DNA of 64,000 bases from Wyeomyia smithii (taxonomy: Eukaryota; Arthropoda; Insecta; Diptera; Culicidae), in the NCBI RefSeq assembly GCF_029784165.1, contig NC_073695.1, positions 54,209,967 to 54,273,966 on the forward strand. The letters run 5' to 3'. A program made the position numbers and the translations under genes. Numbering within the stretch: position 1 is the first letter of the stretch; every line of letters starts with the position of its first letter. A model generated the notes under the pieces. It saw only the letters and a program-made list of their open reading frames with translations, made no database searches and was not told where the DNA came from. Shown here in pieces: positions 56,964 to 64,000 of this stretch.

Positions 56964-58141
56964 GTCGAGAAACCGAATTTTGGGGGAAATTCGGATCTTG
57001 AGCTCGATAGTCAATTTTTATAAAAAAATTTCCTAGGGTGACCTAAATTTTTGATAAAATCAAGTATTTAACTTTTTTATCTTTATAGATAAAAGAAAAA
57101 GTTGTTCTACAATGTTATAGATCCATTCTGTGCCGAACACGCATCAGCATCGGTTGTGCTTTGAAATCGTTCCGATAAATTTCAATACGTGTGTGCAAGT
57201 GGTGGCATTTTTTGACAGGTCCCGGTGTCTTTTGTCTAGATTGCTGTGTCGCAAGGTCGAGCGCCTTTGTGTTACTGTGTCGCAGGCAGCTACGCTGTCG
57301 AACGATTTGGTGGTGAGTGCAGTGTACTCCTGTGGACGTTTATCCAACACGAAGGAGAGAAGGAAAGGAAGGTACGTGCTTCTTGTCTGTCCCATGATAA
57401 CCGCTCCTCTTTAATCTATAACCTTTGCGATGACTTCGACATGACTATTTTAAACAACGGTGAAATGACACGTATCCCGAAACCTCCAGCGCGCCCAAGC
57501 GCTTTGGACCTATCCTTATGTTCGACGTCGCTACGGTTGGATTGCACATGGAAGGTAATCCTTGATCCTCACGGTAGCGACCATTTGCCTATTCTTATTT
57601 CAATTACTAACGGATCAACTCGCATGCGACCAATTGACATTCCGTATGACCTCACACGGAATGTCGATTGGAAATTATACGAGGAAATGATTTCAAAAGC
57701 GGTCGAGTCGATTCAACATCATCCACCACTTGAAGAATACAACCTCCTCGCGGGCTTGATTCTCGATGCCGCGTTGCAAGCCCAAACGAAGAAATAGCCT
57801 GGCGTAACGATCAAAGAACAGCCTCCAACTCCGTGGTGAGACAAAGAGTGCTCCGATTGGAGGCAAGTGAAGGTGATCGCCATCCAAAAACCAGGGAAAC
57901 CAGTTTCTGATCACAACTCTTATAGGCCGATTGCAATGCTATCCTGTATCCGGAAATTGATGGAAAAAATGATACTCCGTCGTTTAGACCACTGGGTCGA
58001 ATCAAATGGCCTACTATCAGATACTCAATTTGGCTTCCGCCGTGCCAAAGGGACGAATGATTGTCTTGCGTTGCTTTCAACAGATATTCAGCTGGCGTAT
58101 GCTCGCAAAGAACAAATGGCGTCTGCGTTCTTGGACATTAA

Positions 58142-58160
58142 GGGGGGGGGGGGGGGGGGG
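58142..58160 (+). repeat. G19 homopolymer inside RT motif A
   Basis: Nineteen consecutive G between ATTAA and CTTTTGATTC. The element's coding sequence should read LDIKGAFD here, needing only about four G, so the run is an expansion that breaks the frame. Length errors in sequencing such runs are common. Confidence 0.85.
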
Positions 58161-59050
58161 CTTTTGATTCCGTTTCTATTGACATTCTTTCGGGTAAACT
58201 TCACCGACAAGGATTTTCTCCAATTTTGAACAATTTTTTGCACAATTCGTTGTCCGAAAAGCATATGCATTTTACGCATGGCGATTTGGCAACTTTTCGA
58301 ATTAGCTAAATGGGCCTTCCCCAGGGCTCATGTTTAAGCCCCCTTCTTTACAATTTTTATGTAAATGACATTGGCGAATGTCTGGCAAATTCATGCACGA
58401 TAAGACAACTTGCAGACGACAGTGTAATCTCTGTTACAGGAGCCAAAGCTGCCGATTTGCAAGGACCATCGCAAGATACCTTGGACAATTTGTCTGCTTG
58501 GGCAGACTAGGTATCGATACAGCTAGGTATCGAATTCTCTCCAGAGAAGACTGAGATAGTAGTTTTTTCTAGGAAGCATGAACCTGCTCAGCTTCAAACA
58601 CAATTAATGGGTAAAACGATTTCTCAGGTTTTGGTACACAAATATCTTGGTGTCTGGTTCGACTCCAAAGGCACCTGGGGTTGTCACGTGAGGTATCTGA
58701 TGAAAAAATGTCAACAAAGAGTGAATTTTCTTCGTACAATAACCGGACAATGGTGGGGAGCCCATCCAGGAGACCTTATAAGACTTTACCAAACAACGAT
58801 ATTGTCTGTTATTGAATACGGGTGTTTCTGCTTCCGCTTCGCAGCAAACACACATTTGATCAAACTGGAGCGAATACAATATCGTTGTTTGCGTATCGCC
58901 TTAGGTTGCATGCAGTCGACCCATACGATGAGTTTGGAGGTCTTAGCTGGAGTACTACCATTGAAAAACCGCTTCTGGAGCCCGTCTTCTCGTATTCTTA
59001 TCAAATGTGAGGTCTTGAACCGTCCCGTGATTGAAAATTTTGAAAGGTTA

Positions 59051-59177
59051 TTTTTTTTCTTCACATAACATTTATTTGACACGGCACAAATACAATTTAA
59101 TGTTTAACGGCGCCAATTATATCTGATGACTTAAAAACTAAAGCAAATTTTTTATCCTCGCTGCCGACTACGAGTTG
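59051..59177 (-). mobile_element. Antisense copy of the I-clade element's own 3' end, inserted within the element
   Basis: The 127-bp insert is the reverse complement of the host element's 3' UTR (compare 60621-60740): it starts with a T run, then ATTTATTTGACACGGCACAA, and ends CGCTGCCGACTACGAG. It is flanked by the 14-bp duplication ATTTTGAAAGGTTA (59037-59050 and 59178-59191). Removing it restores the frame ..IENFERL-IELNSQTRF... This is a severely 5'-truncated retrotransposition of a sibling element into the older copy. Confidence 0.92.
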
Positions 59178-61188
59178 ATTTTGAAAGGTTAATCGAACTT
59201 AATTCGCAAACCCGTTTTATGACATTGTATTTCAATCACATGTCCCAAAATATTAACCCTTCTTCGAATATTCCAAATCGTGTCAACTTATTAAATACTT
59301 CTGATTCTACTGTGTTTTTCGATATATCCATGATAGAAGAAACTCGTGGAATCTCGGATCATTTACGCGTGCAGCAGATCCCCAAAATTTTTTCCAATAA
59401 ATATCGAAATATCAACTGCAACAATATGTTCTACACTGACGGATCACTTCTTGATGGGTCCACTGGCTTCGGTATCTTCAATAACAATTTAACCGTCTCC
59501 CATAAGCTCGATAATCCTGCTTCTGTTTACGTCGTAGAATTAGCTGCAATTCAGTACACCCTAGGGATTATCCAAAAAATGCCCACGGACCATTATTTCA
59601 TCTTTACGGATAGTCTCAGTTCCATTGAGGCTCTCCGATCGATGAAAGATGTTAAGCACTCTCCGTATTTCCTGGGGAAAATACGGGAACATCTGAGTGC
59701 TTTATCCGAAGAATCTTCTCAGATTACCTTAGTGTGGGTCCCTTCTCACTGCTCGATACCGGGCAATGAGAAAGCGGACTCTTTGGCTAAGGTGGGCGCA
59801 ACAAACGGTGAAATTTATGAAAGACCAATTGCTTTTAATGAATTTTTCGCATTTGTACGTCAGAATACGATCATCAGTTGGCAAAATTCTTGGACCATAG
59901 GGGAACTGGGAAGGTGGTTACATTCCATAATCCCCAAGGTATCGACGAATCCGTGGTTCAAGGGGTTGGATGTAGGTCGAGATTTAATTTGCGTGATGTC
60001 TCGGCTTATGTCCAATCACTATAGATTTGATGCGCATCTCCGTCGTATTGGGCTCGGGGAAAGTGGTATCTGTGCCTGTGGTGAAGATTATCACGACATA
60101 GAGCACGTTGTTTGGTCATGCCCTGTCCACCGTGACGCCAGGTCTAAATTAGTAGCTTCCCTTGAGGCCGGAGGTAGACGGCCAGCTGTACCTGTTCGTG
60201 ATGTCTTGGCGAGCCGTGACATACCCTACATGACCCTTATATACGTTTTTCTAAAATCCATCAATGCCCCAGTCTAGTCCCGTTCCCCTCCGTCTACACC
60301 CAACAAAACGACAAGAACACGTTTGAACCTTAAGCACAGATTTTGGAATCAGCAACTGCACCCCACTCGAGTTCGCCACCCGAGGCCTTCAGTGATATCT
60401 TGGCTCAGCGGCACATACCATATGGCCACTTGAACACTAGCGAACAACAACAACGAACCATAACCAGCAACTAGACCCCGCACAATACCTCCAGGACCCG
60501 AGGATACAAGCCCCTGCCCCAGCTCATGACATCGGCCATTCGAAGAGCACCAGACGACCATTCAACAACAAAACACTGATTGAAAAATTCATGCTAGTTT
60601 TAAGTTAGACTTAATTTCAGCTCGTAGTCGGCAGCGAGGATAAAAAATTTGCTTTTAGTTTTTAAGTCACCAGACATAATTGGCGCCGTTAAACATTAAA
60701 TTGTATTTGTGCCGTTTCAAATAAATGATATATGAGGAAAAAAAATGTTATAGATCAGTTAATTCTGAGCAACTTTGCAGAGGAAAGTTTTTCTCTATCT
60801 TTAAAAATAACCGATTTAGATTGAAAAAATACATTTTTCACTCTAACTTTTTCGACGTGGGACTACGTCTTTGTTTCCTATCCTGGGATGCATTTTGTAA
60901 AAAAGGAAATGAAACTGGCAAATGTTGCGTCAGATTTTAAACGATAATAACAACATAACCACATTATGGATAACAATAACCAATATGTTGTTGGATAGAT
61001 AAAATGTTGGACAATTTTGTAATACGCTTGTTATTACTATTATTTCATTGCTCAGCGCTGAAAATTGATAAAAAGTTTCAAGGACAAATTTATGCGAACA
61101 AAAACTAATCACATGCGATTCCCCTCTGATATTCTCTTTATCAATATCAAAAGAAAAATTTACCGTCCCAATAGGTCAATTTATGTTT

Positions 61189-61280
61189 CAGGGTGGCCAC
61201 CCAACCGGGAAAACCGGGGGAACCGGGAAAAAACCTGGAATCGTTTGGAACCGGGGAAAACCGGGAATTTCACTGAACAT
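61189..61280. mobile_element. End fragment of a CAGGGTGGCCAC-type (hAT-like) repeat
   Basis: Begins CAGGGTGGCCACCCAACCGG and continues with repeated AACCGGGAAAACCGGG words, a frequent hAT-type terminus class. The opposite end was not found. It may belong with the transposase fragment just downstream. Confidence 0.5.
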
Positions 61281-61439
61281 TACAAACCGGGGTGAGATTG
61301 TGCCAGTGGGGGTGGGATTGTGCCATACAAACCCATTTTTGTCAGCCATCTCAAAACCAAAATTTCCTAAGTAAGTTTCCTCGAATACTTAACCGAAAAA
61401 AGACTAGTCCTGTGACCCGGAAAAGATGACTGACATATC

Positions 61440-61880
61440 TTGAAGTGCATAAAACAGGTTTTGTTTTTATTCATCTTTCTCTTGGAAGCTAACTTGACCA
61501 AGGTAAGCTCCCCGGAAGTAGCATTCAAATGGCTCGAATTTTGCCTAGAGCAAATGATTCACAACGATAATCTCGCGGGAACTGTAGCTGATAGATGTCG
61601 CCACGAATACTCACAACTATTGAGTATGCATTCGACGAAGACATTGTTCACTTCCTACCTTGTTACTTTTTGTAGAGATCTGATAGCTGCTTCAGGCAAG
61701 AAACTTCCTAACTTTACTGTGTTTATTAAGAAGATTCTGATTCTATTGCATGGCAATGCCACGTTGGAGCGAGGTTTCTCCGTGAAAAAGGAGTGCGTAG
61801 TCATGAATTTGGAAAAAGACAGACTTGTAGCGCAGCGCTTGGAGGTAGAGTTATTTTGGAATTAGTTCATACATATTCAA
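61440..61880 (+). pseudogene. hAT transposase C-terminal (dimerisation domain) fragment
   Basis: A 141-codon frame ends with LILLHGNATLERGFSVKKEC followed by VVMNLEKDRLVAQRLEVE. This is the hATC-type dimerisation region, in which the usual motif has a Ser/Ala-rich E-R-x-F-S core. The N-terminal BED finger and the catalytic core are absent. A stop follows at about 61863. It is a decayed hAT relic, preceded by a hAT-type terminus at 61189. Confidence 0.7.
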
Positions 61881-61884
61881 AGTC

Positions 61885-62670
61885 ATGGCTGAGTCAACCC
61901 AAAGTCAAGAGGAAGTGGTAATATACAAGTCAACGTCCGGAAGCTATTGCAACAAATATGTATGCTTATGATACAATTCGTTGTTGTAGTAACATCAATA
62001 AAATGTCATAGAAACAGTTTGTATACTCTAACATGTTGGAAAAGTTGAAAAAGTGGTTAAACGCATGGCCGAAATATGTTGGCCTCTTTCTAAAGCAAAC
62101 ATATTTTGGCCATGCCCATTATTGACATCTCTTTGATTACCGTTCGGCCGTTGCACGTGAACAAAAAAGCAGCTTGTGACAATTTACAGGTAATTACTTC
62201 TTAATTTATCACATTAAACGATATGAAATTAGATGAGAATGCCTGTCAAACCGCTATAAGCCAAATCATTTCATTTTTAGATGCCTAAAATTTACAAAAA
62301 TTCACAGCAGAAGCATGTTCTCCTCAAACCCACTATTTTTGCTCTAAAAATACCGATGATGATCTAAAATATAATTAGTCCGAACTATTTCCATACATGT
62401 CTGTAGATATAAAGGTGGGCCAAAGTAAAAATTTGGTGGACCAAAATATGTTTTAGTACTTCGTAGAAATTTTGATATTTCTAGGATATTTTTCAATATA
62501 TTGCATTGTTGAACGGTGTATATTAAAATAGACACTTTGCTTTAACAATGGTATAAAAGAGTAGGTATTTATGTTGAAAAATTGTGTTTGTTTTTAATGA
62601 ACTATGCGAACACTTTCCAAAGCTGGCCAAAATACCCCCGTTACCCTATACCAAAAATTATGATTTTCTT
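61885..62670. other. Amph: No gene seen
   Basis: AT-rich intronic sequence. No coding frame or clear repeat was recognised. Confidence 0.4.
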
Positions 62671-62685
62671 TTAGAAAACTATATA

Positions 62686-62897
62686 CAAAGCAAAGCAAAG
62701 CCTTGGTGCTACATTTTGTATCGGAACTCGACCTTCTGTTTATTATACACAAACTTCGCAGCCAACTGTTAAGTGTCCAGGACGATTTCAGGGCTAGTGC
62801 TATGATCCTACTGACACTAACAGTCTCTCCCGAGCCGAGACTCGAACCTACGACGACTGGCTTGTTAGGCCAGCATCGTACCCCGAGACCAGCTGGG
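62686..62897 (-). mobile_element. tRNA-derived SINE with 13-bp target duplication
   Basis: On the minus strand the head reads CCCAGCTGGTCTCGGGGTAC (box A), then GGTTCGAGTCTC (box B), at tRNA-like spacing. A tRNA-unrelated body follows with GTTGGCTGCGAAGTTTGTGT, and the tail is made of CTTTG repeats. AGAAAACTATATA flanks it at 62673-62685 and 62898-62910, a 13-bp target duplication as made by LINE machinery. This tRNA-SINE type is widespread in mosquitoes. It is not a functional tRNA gene. Confidence 0.9.
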
Positions 62898-62910
62898 AGA
62901 AAACTATATA

Positions 62911-64000
62911 TAGATATGAGATTACTTCCGGCCTGAAATGGAAAACGTGATTTAAATGAGGGTCGATATCTTGCATTGTTTTTGAGGAATGAAAAATAGC
63001 AACCGGCGTAAAAAAAGACCTTACTGTATTTGAAATCGCCGTCTGATGCGCTGCGACTTGCTGCAGCCCTGCTTGTTGCTGGTCGCTCCAGTTTCCAGTG
63101 AATCATTCTTTTGCTACAGTCATCGGATAAACAATTATGAATAAATTTCTGCATGCTAGCTTTTGTACGTAACTATTAAGAGCTAAACTTCCGGTGTGTG
63201 TGAAATATGCGTTCAACTAGGCCCTACATTTTTCAATAGTAGAATCACAATTTTTCATATTTTGATGGTCGCACAGATGATTTTATAATTGATTCCTGTA
63301 ACATATGAAAGAAATTCGTTGGAAAAAATTTTCATGACTCTCGACGTTTTCGGTTTTTGAATTTTCTTCCATATGATGCCGTAAGCCGTAATTCTACGTC
63401 AAAAATCGAAGACTGATTCCTAAATTTTTTTTTCCTTCATAGGTCGGTGTTAAAATACTTACCAAATTCTATGACTCTTCGATTTCAATCCCACACAATC
63501 ATCCGCGAAAACAACGAAGACAACCAATCACAAAAAATCAGCGCAGTCTAGCAGAGAATGATGCAATAAATACCGCCAATAACCTTTGTGCGATAATTAC
63601 CAGCAGAAAATTAGTCTACTATGCGTACACACTGAGACCGAGACACTTTTTCTGCGTAGACAGAAATCCCGAACCACCAACTGGCCTTGATGTCTGTGCT
63701 CTGTGCCATAACCTCACTTGATTAACCCACGATTGCGCGGCAATCGACACGGTGTCGATGATTGCTCAACACCTAAACGACATCGCTTACTCGTACAGCA
63801 GAACACTATTAATAAAATAACTTCCATTTGACTTTTGTTTTTGTCTGCTCTTCAGTGTCGACTCGCCGAGCATTGGAGTGGATCTACTATAGAAGTAATC
63901 ACCTTCATTTGCCCGCGATTGAGCTAAAGAATACATTTGAAGGGAATGGTTACAAATTATTGCAAATATTGCTTTTCATATGTAGGAATAAATGTACTAG
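62911..64000. other. Amph: Amph intron, right edge, no exon seen
   Basis: No further amphiphysin exon, other gene or clear mobile element was recognised up to the window end. Short CG-richer patches (63030-63100, 63650-63790) are unassigned. Confidence 0.4.

Larger units (their letters stand above)
57124..60743 (+). mobile_element. I-clade (MosquI-like) non-LTR retrotransposon, 5'-truncated, with 13-bp target duplication
   Basis: AATGTTATAGATC occurs at 57111-57123 and 60744-60756, directly bordering the element and its A tail. Coding order is: endonuclease end (DNRSSLIYNLCDDFDMTIL, DPHGSDHLPI, to 57797); RT in several frames (NSYRPIAMLSCIRKLMEKMI, FGFRRAKGTNDCLALL, MGLPQGSCLSPLLYNFYVND, QLADDSVISVTG); thumb (HKYLGVWFDSKGTWG); then a 352-codon frame (59219-60277) with RNase H FYTDGSLLDGSTGFGIF, ELAAIQYTL, FTDSLSSIEAL and WVPSHCSIPGNEKADSL, and a CACG..H..C tail. 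Stop at 60275-60277. Interruptions are a G19 run at RT motif A, a stop near 58508 and a 127-bp self-insertion. The RNase H residues and the ADD motif look intact. Confidence 0.9.

Noticed and set aside
62820..62897. Candidate tRNA gene (box A and box B present)
   Set aside because: It continues into a SINE body with CTTTG tail and has target duplications, so it is a retroposon head, not a tRNA gene.
1..64000. CRISPR arrays, operons, phage or plasmid functions
   Set aside because: Intron-containing animal genes and eukaryotic transposons throughout; no regularly spaced short repeats with unique spacers were seen.

Overview
This is nuclear DNA from an insect, most likely a culicine mosquito (Aedes-type genome). 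The evidence is two recognisable insect genes with long introns, AT-rich intergenic DNA, and a dense layer of transposable elements of mosquito type. These include DD37 Tc1/mariner relatives (ITmD37E-like), Jockey, R1, RTE (JAM1-like), CR1/L2-like and I-clade (MosquI-like) non-LTR retrotransposons, a tRNA-derived SINE, and hAT, PIF-like and TA-flanked MITEs. Species assignment is inference.

Only two host genes can be supported. (1) 13555-18136, plus strand: a complete six-exon ANP32 (acidic leucine-rich nuclear phosphoprotein 32 / Mapmodulin) gene of 267 aa, made of an LRR cap, a Glu/Asp-rich tail and a basic KKRKH motif. The intron between exons 3 and 4 holds a long open, phase-compatible segment (17273-17649). 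It would replace the acidic tail with a 125-residue tail ending in a membrane-like hydrophobic segment, which is the most interesting host-gene signal in the window. (2) 27571-27639, plus strand: the first coding exon of amphiphysin (start of the N-BAR domain). Its 5' UTR lies just upstream and its first intron runs off the right edge, so everything from about 27.6 kb to 64 kb is probably Amph intron 1.

Layout. 1-2 kb: Jockey RT fragment, DD37 transposase relic and a hAT MITE with target duplication. 2.4-4.7 kb: a modular repeat. 5-8 kb: a T-rich to A-rich composition switch. 8-12.6 kb: small MITEs, a palindromic hairpin element, an RNase H relic and a DRE-like palindrome. 13-18.3 kb: ANP32. 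19.6-25.8 kb: a nested stack in which an RTE element is split by a 622-bp hAT MITE and a 1.7-kb TIR element, the latter itself split by a TA-flanked MITE. 26.6-26.9 kb: a hAT MITE directly upstream of the Amph 5' leader. 31.5-33.6 kb: Jockey-like relic. 35.7-38.5 kb: an RTE relic split by a CR1/L2-like element. 42.9-47.2 kb: mariner and DD37 relics. 47.2-52.9 kb: a 1,154-bp sequence present twice without a visible difference, the second copy framed by 97-bp direct repeats. 53.2-55.8 kb: an R1-clade element with a long RT ORF but both catalytic aspartate motifs changed. 57.1-60.7 kb: an I-clade element with a 13-bp target duplication, carrying a small antisense copy of its own 3' end. 61.2-61.9 kb: hAT transposase relic. 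62.7-62.9 kb: tRNA-SINE.

The host genes are independent: ANP32 acts in chromatin, phosphatase and RNA-export biology, amphiphysin in membrane curvature. Most remaining DNA is transposon debris whose insertions can be ordered from nesting. No CRISPR arrays, rRNA, functional tRNA genes or bacterial-type operons were seen.
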